This document shows, one piece after another, positions 1 to 7,057 of a stretch of DNA of 64,000 nt (the first letter of the stretch is position 1; every line of letters starts with the position of its first letter). The position numbers were made by a program, and so were the translations under genes. A model generated the notes under the pieces. The model was not told where the DNA came from and did not search any database. It was given only the letters and a program-made list of their open reading frames with translations. Origin of the DNA: Candidatus Gastranaerophilales bacterium (GTDB lineage Bacteria > Cyanobacteriota > Vampirovibrionia > Gastranaerophilales > Gastranaerophilaceae); contig CALUPU010000004.1 in NCBI GenBank assembly GCA_944322725.1, positions 103,050 through 167,049 on the forward strand, written 5' to 3'.

Positions 1-1
1 A

Positions 2-934
2 GTTGGGGAACTATTTGCTGGTATAGGTGGAATTGGTCTCGGATTTCAAGGGGCTGGCTTTGAGCTGGCATGGGCTAATGAAATTGACGAAAAGGCTTGT
101 ATAACTTATGCAAATAACTTTAGTCATCTGCTTATAAATAAAGATATGACAGAGGTTGACCCTAATGAACTTCCTAAGATAGATGTGCTAACAGGAGGCT
201 TTCCATGCCAAGCGTTTTCAATAGCAGGATATCGTAAAGGTTTTAAAGATGATAGGGGTAATTTGTTCTTTGACATTCTTAGATATATTGACATATTACA
301 GCCTAAAGTTGTATTCCTAGAAAATGTTAAAAACCTTACAGCACATGATAATGGAAGAACATTCAATGTTATCCAAAAAGAATTAACTAAAGCTGGATAT
401 TATATTAAATCTAATGTGTTAAATACAGCACAATATTCTGATGTTCCACAGAACAGAGAACGAATTTATATTGTATGTTTCAAGAGTAAAGAGCAGGCTG
501 ACAAATTTAAATTTCCACAACCTGTGAATAAAGTACGTAGCATAAGAAGTTTACTTGATACAAATGTGTCTAATGAATATTCTTATAAAAATAGTAAGTA
601 TTACGAGCAATTAAAGTCTGAAATGACTAATCCTAATACAATATATCAGTGGAGACGTATTTACGTACGAGAAAACAAAAATAATTTATGTCCGACATTG
701 ACAGCTAATATGGGCACAGGTGGACATAATGTGCCATTAGTTATGGATAAAGATGACATACGAAAATTAACTCCTAGAGAATGTGCAAGATTTCAGGGTT
801 TTCCTGATAACTATAAGTTGCCAGATAATTTGCCTAAATCTGCTTTATATAAGCAAATTGGTAATAGTGTGTCTGTCCCAGTAATAAAGGCTATTGCAAA
901 GAATATCATGCAAGTTCTTGAGGAATGTGAATAA
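2..934 (+). CDS. DNA (cytosine-5)-methyltransferase, 5' end outside window
   Basis: Modification enzyme that transfers a methyl group from S-adenosylmethionine to C5 of cytosine in a specific DNA sequence. The frame is open from base 2, so the N-terminus is missing and 310 residues are visible. Family motifs appear in order: FAGIGG (SAM binding, near visible residue 5), GFPCQAFS with the catalytic Cys (about residue 69), ENV, QNRERIY, then RECARFQGFP and IGNSVSVPV near the C-terminus. The stretch between QNRERIY and the last two motifs should be the target recognition domain. The stop overlaps the next ATG (TAATG), so the pair is probably translationally coupled as a restriction-modification operon. 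It lies inside the mobile region that ends at tRNA-His. Confidence 0.95.
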   Translation, partial: VGELFAGIGGIGLGFQGAGFELAWANEIDEKACITYANNFSHLLINKDMTEVDPNELPKIDVLTGGFPCQAFSIAGYRKGFKDDRGNLFFDILRYIDILQPKVVFLENVKNLTAHDNGRTFNVIQKELTKAGYYIKSNVLNTAQYSDVPQNRERIYIVCFKSKEQADKFKFPQPVNKVRSIRSLLDTNVSNEYSYKNSKYYEQLKSEMTNPNTIYQWRRIYVRENKNNLCPTLTANMGTGGHNVPLVMDKDDIRKLTPRECARFQGFPDNYKLPDNLPKSALYKQIGNSVSVPVIKAIAKNIMQVLEECE

Positions 935-2079
935 TGTTCTTCAATAATCAAAGCAAAACCGAACAGGATAAGTATGAATTACTATTGCGTATAGTAGCTG
1001 CATTATCTAAGTTATCTGCTGATAGTTCTACTATACCTTACCTTTATTATCGTATGGCTGAGAATATATTTTGCAGAGCCTTTGAAGCCAAGAACCTTTC
1101 ACGTTCAGATATATCAATAGACGCTAGTAAGTCTTCTTGTGGTATTGGACTAAAAACATTTTTACATAAGAACAGTCGTTGTTTAGAGAAAGTGGCTGAA
1201 TTTAACAAAGAAAGACACTTATATGTAAATTCACTCAATAATGCAGATGAATTGATATTTAAAATAGCTAACTTTAGAAACAAACGCATTACCTCTACTT
1301 GTGGAATTTGTTCTGTTCCTACTGATAATTTAATTTATCATTGCGTTACTAGAGCTGATTCTGTGCTGTATTTACATGAAGAACCTATGCACCTTATTGA
1401 TATTGATAATATAAAAATTTCATCAATTAAGGATAATACTATATCTTTTCATGATAGTTTAGAAGAATACTGTTTTAATGTGTCCAAAAGCACATTATTT
1501 AAAAGGTTTAATATTAGTCCTATTCACACTATTCCAGTAAAGATATTCGATGACCCATTTGATTTGCTAGAAAGATACTTATCAGATGAATTTCAAACCG
1601 ATACTAGTAACCGTATTGTTGATACTATTTATTTACCTTTATATTCTTACGAAAGGAAAACACATAAGAAATATGTTCCTATGCAAAGTGGATTAAATCA
1701 ATGGAATGCAGACGGTAGAAAAAGAGACCCAAATGAAGTTTATATAAGAATACCTGCTGAAATAAAACACCATAAACCTGATTTCTTCCCTCCGCGTAAT
1801 GTTAGCTTTACTTTAAATTTGCCGAATGGCAGTTTTAAAATGGCTAAAGTTTGTCAAGAAAATGATAAAGCATTAATGAGTAATCCTAACGAAGATTTAG
1901 GAAAATGGATTTTGAGAGATGTTCTAAATCTAGCAGAAAATGAACTTGTTACTTATGAAAAGTTAGAGCAAATTGGAGTTGATACGGTTCAATTAAACAA
2001 GTTTGAAGATGGTACGTACGAGATAAACTTTAGAGAACTAGGCTCTTATGAACTGTATAAGCAACAAGAATGTATTTAG
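934..2079 (+). CDS. probable type II restriction endonuclease partner of the C5 methyltransferase
   Basis: A 381-residue protein starting on the stop codon of the methyltransferase gene. That position is the best argument for a cognate nuclease. Residues 60-80 read DISIDAS then GIGLKTFL, an Asp followed by a hydrophobic-x-Lys strand, as expected of a PD-(D/E)XK-type core. The C-terminal 120 residues (YIRIPAEI, PPRNVSFTLNLP, GKWILRDVL) resemble the B3-like DNA-binding domain seen in NgoFVII/BfiI-type endonucleases. That comparison is from memory, not a search. There is no signal peptide or membrane segment. The gene ends convergently with the resolvase gene, with a 4-base overlap. The cut sequence cannot be inferred. 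Confidence 0.62.
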   Translation: MFFNNQSKTEQDKYELLLRIVAALSKLSADSSTIPYLYYRMAENIFCRAFEAKNLSRSDISIDASKSSCGIGLKTFLHKNSRCLEKVAEFNKERHLYVNSLNNADELIFKIANFRNKRITSTCGICSVPTDNLIYHCVTRADSVLYLHEEPMHLIDIDNIKISSIKDNTISFHDSLEEYCFNVSKSTLFKRFNISPIHTIPVKIFDDPFDLLERYLSDEFQTDTSNRIVDTIYLPLYSYERKTHKKYVPMQSGLNQWNADGRKRDPNEVYIRIPAEIKHHKPDFFPPRNVSFTLNLPNGSFKMAKVCQENDKALMSNPNEDLGKWILRDVLNLAENELVTYEKLEQIGVDTVQLNKFEDGTYEINFRELGSYELYKQQECI

Positions 2080-2681
2080 CTAGATAACATTTTTAATCTT
2101 TTCAAGAAGTTATACAAATTACCTGTAGTAGTTTTGTATTGTTTGGCAATTATAGTCTTTGGTACACCTAAAGCAACTAGACGTAGTATATCGTCTGAAT
2201 ATTTATCAAGACGTGATTTTCCTTTACCAGTAGGACGACCTAACTTAACTCCAGAAGCCTGTCTAGCATGCAATGCTTCTTTAGTACGTAATGAGATTAA
2301 TTCTCTTTCTATTTGTGCTACGAGTGCGAATATAGTTTTTGTTACAGTTGAAGCAATAGAGTTATCCATATTACAGAAGTTTTCTTTTAGCGAATATAGT
2401 GTAATACCTTTATCCTGCGTTAATTGAATAACTTCTAATATTTGAATTGTAGAACGAGCTATTCTGGACAATTCCGGGACAATTAAAATATCACCAGATG
2501 TCATATTATCTAGCAACACACCGAGCTTCCGTTTCTTATAATCCTTAATGCCAGATATTTTTTCTTCTATGAACTCAACATTACCCAGCTTATGTGCGTT
2601 AGCAAACTGCAATATGTCCAGTCTATTTTTTTCAGTGTTTTGGTCAATAGTTGATACCCTGATAAAACCTTTTGTTGCCAT
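2076..2681 (-). CDS. small serine recombinase (resolvase/DNA invertase family)
   Basis: Site-specific recombinase of the Hin/Tn3-resolvase family, 201 residues, about the usual length. The catalytic Ser is S10 in GFIRVSTIDQN. The family's SRIARS segment follows near residue 72, the long E-helix near residues 105-135, and a C-terminal helix-turn-helix of the IAKQYKTTTGNLYNFLKR type. KLGRPTGKGKS is the typical linker before that domain. An AAGGA ribosome site precedes the ATG. It is separate from the large integrase further right, so the element has two serine recombinases. It could resolve multimers or invert a segment. I found no obvious pair of inverted crossover sites in the visible part. 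Confidence 0.9.
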   Translation of the reverse strand: MATKGFIRVSTIDQNTEKNRLDILQFANAHKLGNVEFIEEKISGIKDYKKRKLGVLLDNMTSGDILIVPELSRIARSTIQILEVIQLTQDKGITLYSLKENFCNMDNSIASTVTKTIFALVAQIERELISLRTKEALHARQASGVKLGRPTGKGKSRLDKYSDDILRLVALGVPKTIIAKQYKTTTGNLYNFLKRLKMLSS

Positions 2682-2760
2682 GATATTCCTTCTTTTAATG
2701 TAAATGTCAATTCTGATGTTTTGTTGTATGAATGCAAATAATAATATATAACCGTTATCA

Positions 2761-2777
2761 TTGTGCAGATTTGTGCA
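2761..2777. repeat. tandem 7-bp direct repeat with one-helical-turn spacing
   Basis: TTGTGCA occurs at 2761-2767 and again at 2771-2777, so the two copies lie on the same face of the helix. They sit 80 bases upstream of the resolvase start, where an operator or recombinase subsite would be expected. No function can be shown from sequence alone. Confidence 0.35.
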
Positions 2778-2793
2778 ATATTGACGTTCGTTT

Positions 2794-2982
2794 TTAGTGT
2801 ACGTTTACTAGTTCTTCCACCTCAACATAAATGTTATATAAGTTCTGTTCAATAGTATCTGCTAATGCTTTAAGTCCTGTTTGCAACTTTTTTTCTAGAC
2901 TCAAATCCGCTAAATTGTTCTTCATAATTAATGCTAAACCGTATGTGTTCTTAATGTATTGTAGTAAGTCCATTGTTTCCAT
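2794..2982 (-). CDS. small hypothetical protein of the mobile element
   Basis: A 62-residue acidic, helical protein without recognisable family motifs. An upstream in-frame ATG at 2997 exists. I prefer the ATG at 2982 (METMDLLQYIK) because GAGGTG lies seven bases before it, whereas the first ATG overlaps that ribosome site. It is read in the same direction as the coiled-coil gene at 3016-3303 and probably shares its promoter, with a 9-bp hairpin in between. The predicted regular helices (LEKKLQTGLKALADTIEQNL) suggest a small interaction protein. Function unknown. Confidence 0.55.
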   Translation of the reverse strand: METMDLLQYIKNTYGLALIMKNNLADLSLEKKLQTGLKALADTIEQNLYNIYVEVEELVNVH

Positions 2983-3000
2983 ATCATTACACCTCATAAA

Positions 3001-3023
3001 TAGCGTAGGCAGACCCTACGCTA
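3001..3023. repeat. 9-bp inverted repeat between two minus-strand small genes
   Basis: TAGCGTAGG at 3001-3009 pairs perfectly with CCTACGCTA at 3015-3023 around a 5-base loop. It covers the stop codon of the upstream gene (3016-3018) and ends 19 bases before the start at 2982. There is no U-run, so it is more likely an mRNA stability or translational hairpin than a terminator. Confidence 0.5.
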
Positions 3024-3303
3024 TAGTAAATTTTCTGTAGTTACTTTGTTTAATGAATGCATTGTACAATTCTAAATACTTCTTCTTAAAGGCACTTGTA
3101 TTAAAGCTGTTTCTAACAATATTTGTGAAGCGTACTGTAAATGCACCAATCATCATTTCTTCTACACCAGCAGCGTCAAGCACTGACTTAATAAGAGCTT
3201 CCTTTTCCTGTTTCATTTCATTAAGCTCATTGATTTTAGCTTCCAATGCTCTGATATCTTTGATTTCATTTTCAAGATTTGCAGTGATTACTAATGTTTT
3301 CAT
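3016..3303 (-). CDS. phage-type coiled-coil small protein
   Basis: A 95-residue protein. Residues 8-45 are a coiled coil rich in Glu, Lys and Leu. It is followed by a beta-type segment (MMIGAFTVRFT) and a C-terminal SAFKKKYLELYNAF and YRKFTIA region. This order (coiled coil, a short conserved beta segment, an FDTKAFKK-like helix and a final RRFTI) matches small proteins of unknown function in Firmicutes phages and conjugative elements that often sit near recombination genes. That likeness is from memory. AGGAGA lies six bases before the ATG and a consensus promoter lies at 3339-3367. It is the first gene of a minus-strand unit continuing to 2794. Confidence 0.68.
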   Translation of the reverse strand: MKTLVITANLENEIKDIRALEAKINELNEMKQEKEALIKSVLDAAGVEEMMIGAFTVRFTNIVRNSFNTSAFKKKYLELYNAFIKQSNYRKFTIA

Positions 3304-3338
3304 ATTGTTATCTCCTATTAGTTAACTGTTACATAAAC

Positions 3339-3367
3339 ATTATAAACGATATAATGTACATTGTCAA
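3339..3367 (-). promoter_or_regulatory. sigma-70 type promoter for the 3303 gene
   Basis: On the minus strand, TTGACA (3362-3367) and TATAAT (3339-3344) are both perfect consensus with 17 bases between them. The -10 box lies 36 bases upstream of the ATG at 3303. It faces away from the promoter at 3409-3437. Confidence 0.8.
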
Positions 3368-3408
3368 GCATTTGGTTTATTATTTTGTAATATTTCTTTA
3401 CTAATCAG

Positions 3409-3437
3409 TTGACTAAGTTTACGATTTCGTGTATACT
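3409..3437 (+). promoter_or_regulatory. sigma-70 type promoter for the 3473 gene
   Basis: TTGACT (3409-3414) and TATACT (3432-3437) with 17-base spacing, 35 bases before the ATG at 3473. Together with the minus-strand promoter at 3339-3367 it forms a compact divergent control region of about 100 bp, like a phage or element switch. Confidence 0.78.
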
Positions 3438-3472
3438 GTTAATATGGTCATAAGGACAAGAAGGAAATAAAT

Positions 3473-3742
3473 ATGACTGAACAATTAAATACGGATACTT
3501 TCAGGCGTGAACAGGACAGCATTGATGAACTTCGCAGAGAAGTAAAAGGAATGATTGTAGCGAAAGGCTATACTATGGACAAGCTTGCAGAAGAATTAAA
3601 TGCTCGTTATGGAACAAAAGAAAGTAAGGCAAATCTATCTAACAAGTTAAAGCGTGGCTCGTTAAGATACATAGACATGCAACGTATTTGTGATGTACTT
3701 GGTTATTATATAGACATCAAACAACACAGAGTTGATAGATAG
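3473..3742 (+). CDS. small helix-turn-helix protein (DUF6471-like)
   Basis: An 89-residue protein with an atypical helix-turn-helix. MIVAKGYTMDKLAEELNARY is the first helix pair, ANLSNKLKRGSLRY the recognition part, and ICDVLGYYIDIK the end. This pattern resembles the DUF6471/XRE-like family found on phages and plasmids; the assignment is by eye. An AAGGAA ribosome site lies seven bases before the ATG. The gene is driven by the promoter at 3409-3437, faces away from the coiled-coil gene, and is followed by a hairpin terminator at 3798. It is the best candidate for the regulator of the divergent region. Regulation of its own promoter is inferred. Confidence 0.65.
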   Translation: MTEQLNTDTFRREQDSIDELRREVKGMIVAKGYTMDKLAEELNARYGTKESKANLSNKLKRGSLRYIDMQRICDVLGYYIDIKQHRVDR

Positions 3743-3797
3743 AAGCCTCGCATAATAGCAGTAGTTAAATTAGTTAAATATGTCATAGAACTTTTGT

Positions 3798-3816
3798 AGT
3801 TTGTGGCAAACTTTTT
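3798..3816 (+). terminator. short rho-independent terminator
   Basis: AGTTTG (3798-3803), loop TGG, CAAACT (3807-3812), followed directly by a run of T to 3816. It lies 56 bases downstream of the stop of the helix-turn-helix gene. Confidence 0.5.
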
Positions 3817-3861
3817 GCTGTGCAGAATAATCATAGTTAGCAATAATTAAGGAGACCTTAA

Positions 3862-4011
3862 ATGGTGAGTAAATGCAAAGATTTAGAGATAAAGATTAAG
3901 GTATGTTATGTAGCATACAAGCCTAGTATTACAGAAGCTGATGTTGATGATTTGGTTAGCTTTATTGTAATAGTCGCACAAGAAGGATTTAAAACAATTA
4001 AAGTGGCATAG
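3862..4011 (+). CDS. small protein upstream of the large serine recombinase
   Basis: A 49-codon frame (MVSKCKDLEIKIKVCYVAYK at the start, ending FKTIKVA) with a strong AAGGAGA ribosome site eight bases before the ATG. It ends 18 bases before the recombinase ATG, so the two are probably one transcript. The protein alternates beta-like and helical stretches and has no known motif. Small accessory genes next to integrases include excision directionality factors. That role would fit the position but nothing in the sequence proves it. Confidence 0.55.
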   Translation: MVSKCKDLEIKIKVCYVAYKPSITEADVDDLVSFIVIVAQEGFKTIKVA

Positions 4012-4029
4012 CCAGAAAGGTATATTATT

Positions 4030-5736
4030 ATGAATAAAGCAATTATTTATGTTAGAGTTTCGACAGAAGAACAGAAAAAGAAAGGGTATAGCATTGCTGG
4101 ACAAGTTCAAGAGTGTACAATCTTTGCACAACGTATGGGGTATGAAGTAGCGAATATCTTTACAGATGAAGGTAGAAGTGCTAAAGACCTCAATCGTCCA
4201 GAATTACAAAGAATGTTAAAGTACATTAAAGATAATCACAAATCTATAAATGCACTTATATTCTGGAAATGGGATAGGCTTTCTAGAGGAGAAGACAGTG
4301 ACTATATCGAGTTAGAAAAGATTTTTAAGAAATACAATGTTATTCCATTGTCCACGATGGAAAATAATGACGATACACCAGAAGCTGACTTAACCAGAGG
4401 AATTACAAGAGTTACAAGTAAGTATGAATTAAAGAAAGACTCACAACGTACAAAAATGGGAATGAAGCGTAAAGCTAACGAAGGACACTTTCCAGGAAAA
4501 GCACCTATTGGTTATATTAACGTTAGGGATGAAGATGACAGAGGGTATATCATAGTTGATGAAAAAATGAAACCTCTTATTAAAAACATCTTTAAGTACT
4601 ACGCTTCTGGACAGTATTCATTTGAAAGTCTTGGAAACAAGATGTATCTTGAAGGATTTAAGAATAAATATGGCAAACCATACCCAGCCAGAAAGTTCGA
4701 AGAAATCTTAAAAAATGTATTCTATGTTGGTAAATTTAAATGGGCAGGTGAACTATATGATGGTAAACACGAAGCTATTGTTGATAATAAACTATTTTAT
4801 AGAGTACAAGATATGTTTAAAAAGACAGATAAACCAGTACAGAATGACAAGAATTTCACTTATAGCAAATTAATAAGATGTGCAGATTGTGGACGTGTTT
4901 TAACCGCAGAAACACAACGTGGTGGACACAACAGTGGCAACTATGTATATTATCACTGTGGCAACAAAAAGTATCATAAAACTCTAAAAGGAATGAGCGT
5001 ACGTGAAGAAGCGATTGACATTGCAGTACAAACAATAATTGGAGCAATAGAAATACCTGCTGGTATTGTACGCAGGTTAAAACAAAAAATATTAGATTGT
5101 CTTGATGAATTATACTTTGTTGAGAATAGATTGATAAATTCTAGAAATCAAAGACTTAAAGAACTTGAACAACTTATAAAAAAGAGTTATGAAGACAAGA
5201 TACTAGGTAAACTACCAGCTTCATTTACTGATGAAATGTTTAATCAACAATATGAGGCTTGGATTAAAGAACGTGATTTGATTACTATAGAAATTAAAGA
5301 AAGCAATGACATTAACCGTACAATCTACAAGAATATTGACCTTATTATTGACTTCTGTAATCATATTCCAGAATTATATATTAAATCAGATTTGGACAAT
5401 AAACGCACAATGTTACGCTTGCTTATTGAAGAAATTCTATATAATCACATTGACAAAGAATTATCTGTGAAATTAAAACCAATTTTTGAAGCTTTAAGAA
5501 TGATTAAAGACGCTTATAGTGCAGATAAAAAAGTTCGAACCCTTGAAAAGCCTATTACATCAGAGGTTTGGGAATATCTAGAAGAACAAGTAGAACAATT
5601 AGTAAATAGTAAAGTTCGAACCCTGAAAACCCTTATTGTTCCTAACAAAAAAGGAGCCGAAGCTCCTAATTTGATAAATGGGGCGGATGATGGGATTCGA
5701 ACCCATGTATATCGGAACCACAATCCGAGGTCTTAA
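4030..5736 (+). CDS. large serine recombinase (element integrase)
   Basis: Integrase of the phiC31/TP901 type, which inserts and, with a helper, excises the element by serine-mediated cut and rejoin. It has 568 residues. The resolvase domain carries catalytic S11 in YVRVSTEEQ and WKWDRLSR near residue 90. The recombinase domain follows (GHFPGKAPIGY onward). A zinc ribbon starts at CADC near residue 284 with further Cys in YHCGN, then comes a long coiled coil to about 430. The last 19 codons run into the antisense of tRNA-His, and the stop lies inside the tRNA. The C-terminus is therefore junction-derived. Two in-frame copies of a 14-bp repeat lie in the 3' part. Confidence 0.95.
   Translation: MNKAIIYVRVSTEEQKKKGYSIAGQVQECTIFAQRMGYEVANIFTDEGRSAKDLNRPELQRMLKYIKDNHKSINALIFWKWDRLSRGEDSDYIELEKIFKKYNVIPLSTMENNDDTPEADLTRGITRVTSKYELKKDSQRTKMGMKRKANEGHFPGKAPIGYINVRDEDDRGYIIVDEKMKPLIKNIFKYYASGQYSFESLGNKMYLEGFKNKYGKPYPARKFEEILKNVFYVGKFKWAGELYDGKHEAIVDNKLFYRVQDMFKKTDKPVQNDKNFTYSKLIRCADCGRVLTAETQRGGHNSGNYVYYHCGNKKYHKTLKGMSVREEAIDIAVQTIIGAIEIPAGIVRRLKQKILDCLDELYFVENRLINSRNQRLKELEQLIKKSYEDKILGKLPASFTDEMFNQQYEAWIKERDLITIEIKESNDINRTIYKNIDLIIDFCNHIPELYIKSDLDNKRTMLRLLIEEILYNHIDKELSVKLKPIFEALRMIKDAYSADKKVRTLEKPITSEVWEYLEEQVEQLVNSKVRTLKTLIVPNKKGAEAPNLINGADDGIRTHVYRNHNPRS
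5530..5624. repeat. pair of 14-bp direct repeats resembling a tRNA T-arm
   Basis: AAAGTTCGAACCCT occurs at 5530-5543 and 5611-5624, followed by TGAAAA or GAAAA. Its TTCGAACCC core also occurs in the tRNA-His T-arm at 5696-5704. Both copies are in-frame in the recombinase and encode KVRTL. They may be traces of earlier insertions or recombinase-binding sequences. Confidence 0.45.
5647..5666 (-). terminator. terminator of tRNA-His
   Basis: On the minus strand a 6-bp stem (AGGAGC with GCTCCT) closes a TTCG tetraloop and is followed by six T. It lies 13 bases past the CCA end of tRNA-His, and the recombinase frame reads across it on the other strand. Confidence 0.85.
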
Positions 5737-5755
5737 CCACTTGACGACACCCGCC
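5679..5755 (-). tRNA. tRNA-His (GTG)
   Basis: The minus strand folds into a full cloverleaf. The 7-bp acceptor stem is GCGGGTG with CATCCGC, and the extra 5' G opposite C73 that is diagnostic of tRNA-His is present. The D-arm is CAAGTGGTTAAGACC, the anticodon loop is TTGTGGT with anticodon GTG, and the T-arm is TGGGTTCGAATCCCA. CCA is encoded. The 3' half overlaps the integrase frame. A 32-bp copy of its 5' half lies 66 bases upstream (5824-5855), and the good promoter is upstream of that copy. Confidence 0.95.
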
Positions 5756-5800
5756 ACGTTCTTGATTATTTAGTTTTTTAAGTTTTTTGCGTGGTTCCGT

Positions 5801-5855
5801 CTCGGAACCATAATCTATAACAGCGAGGTCTTAACCACTTGACGACACCCGCCAC
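5801..5855 (-). pseudogene. partial tRNA-His copy, probable attachment-site remnant
   Basis: On the minus strand 5824-5855 is identical over 32 bases to the 5' half of tRNA-His (5726-5757). Similarity resumes at 5802-5815 (GATTATGGTTCCGA against GATTGTGGTTCCGA) after an 8-base insertion. No T-arm or 3' acceptor strand follows. Instead there is a GGTTCCG/CGGAACC hairpin. It is not a working tRNA. It is most simply the host side of an integration event or a partial tandem duplication. Confidence 0.7.
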
Positions 5856-5870
5856 AATTGTGCTAAAGCA

Positions 5871-5899
5871 AATATATCAACAAAAAAAAAGTTTTTCAA
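5871..5899 (-). promoter_or_regulatory. promoter upstream of the tRNA-His remnant
   Basis: Minus strand TTGAAA (5894-5899), 17 bases, TATATT (5871-5876). The expected transcript start is just before the partial tRNA copy, so the intact tRNA would be the second unit on the transcript. I see no comparable promoter between the two copies. Confidence 0.6.
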
Positions 5900-5958
5900 G
5901 TCTTTTATCAAAAATATTATTCTTAACTTTTATGTAATGATACTTTACAGCTAACATA

Positions 5959-5996
5959 CCCCAAAAGGATTGAGGTTTAACTCAATCCTTTTGGGG
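5959..5996. terminator. 16-bp perfect hairpin downstream of the 6017 gene
   Basis: CCCCAAAAGGATTGAG (5959-5974) pairs perfectly with 5981-5996 around a 6-base loop. It starts 20 bases past the stop of the minus-strand operon. There is no T-run on either side, so termination is inferred from position and stem strength only. Confidence 0.5.
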
Positions 5997-6016
5997 TGGC
6001 TGCACTCGCTGTCTGA

Positions 6017-7018
6017 TTAATTTGTTTTTAGATTTACACCTACTCTGTGGGGTTCATTGATTTCTGCAACAAAGTTGCTTGAATCCGGGGTTTGGAATAT
6101 TACAGTTGCTTTGTATTTTTCTGCACAACGTGTTAGTACAGCTTTCATCCATTCTGTAACTTTAAATTCTGTATCCTTTGAAACAAGCTTGTCCATACCT
6201 TTTACTTCTATCAGGGTTCTGTTTCCTGTTTCATCGAATTTTTCTTTTGCATTTTTTAGTGCGTCATAAAAGTCTTTTTGCATTTTTGCGGTTTTGTCTT
6301 CGTTTACTGTTGCAAAGTATACACCGGATTGCTTTCTTGCAAAGTCTACAAACTGTTCGCCTTGTTCTTTGTTACTGCCTTCTATCATAATTGCGTTTGG
6401 TATGACTGTATCAATACCTTGTCTTTCGTCTTCTATACAGTTAATGAATCCTTTTTGCAATTTATCCAGATTTTTGTATTGCTCGAGTTCTCTTTCTTGT
6501 TTGTTCATTATTTTTTTAAGCTTATTTAATTGTGTTTCTTGAAATTCTTCTTCTTTAGCTCTTTTCATATCGCAAATCAGTGTAGCAACACGTGCAGTTT
6601 TAGCATCTATTTTGCCGTTTTGTCTGGCTTTTCTTATGTAGGCTTCTGTAGCACTTATAGGCGAGTTTGCCAATTCCCATAGTCCCAGTGTACATGCATC
6701 CAGTAATATTCTCATGAATTCTGCGCCTTCTTTATTATCTATATAATTTTCTGAATCTAAATTACATAATTTTCCTAGCGGCGCTAAGAGCCAATTCAAG
6801 CCGTGAGATTCCATATAAAGGTCGCCATATTTATCACCCTTTTCATCTTTGTACATTTTTCTCCATTCATCGCCGGTCTGGTTGATAAAACGCTTTGCCA
6901 ATTCTATTTCATCATCTTCATAATAACCGGACGGAAATTGTTGTCCTTTAAAATTTGGGCTTGAATATTTGTTTTGTTGTCTGTTGACCATAGGTGTTGA
7001 GATACTGTTTATTCTCAT
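6017..7018 (-). CDS. degenerate AAA-type protein with N-terminal FKG module
   Basis: A 333-residue protein, last of a three-gene operon. Its second half aligns by eye with the AAA core of the 8128-9318 protein. VIPNAIMIEGSNKEQGEQ stands where that protein has its Walker A (GPKGNGKT), NRTLIEV stands for Walker B, and KYKATVIFQT for the sensor strand. The P-loop Gly/Lys pattern and the Walker B acids are gone, so ATP hydrolysis is unlikely. The N-terminus (MRINSIS, then SSPNFKGQQ by residue 27) has the recurrent leader. The 40-base gap to the upstream gene supports one transcript. A structural partner of the intact AAA protein is a reasonable inference. Confidence 0.72.
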   Translation of the reverse strand: MRINSISTPMVNRQQNKYSSPNFKGQQFPSGYYEDDEIELAKRFINQTGDEWRKMYKDEKGDKYGDLYMESHGLNWLLAPLGKLCNLDSENYIDNKEGAEFMRILLDACTLGLWELANSPISATEAYIRKARQNGKIDAKTARVATLICDMKRAKEEEFQETQLNKLKKIMNKQERELEQYKNLDKLQKGFINCIEDERQGIDTVIPNAIMIEGSNKEQGEQFVDFARKQSGVYFATVNEDKTAKMQKDFYDALKNAKEKFDETGNRTLIEVKGMDKLVSKDTEFKVTEWMKAVLTRCAEKYKATVIFQTPDSSNFVAEINEPHRVGVNLKTN

Positions 7019-7057
7019 ACTTTTCTCCCTTCTGTTTGTTAATCTGTATTGTGTATT

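Noticed and set aside
2134..2427. 97-residue plus-strand frame
   Set aside because: Antisense shadow of the resolvase gene.
5514..5723. 69-residue minus-strand frame
   Set aside because: It covers the integrase 3' end and tRNA-His, starts inside the tRNA, and is a shadow.
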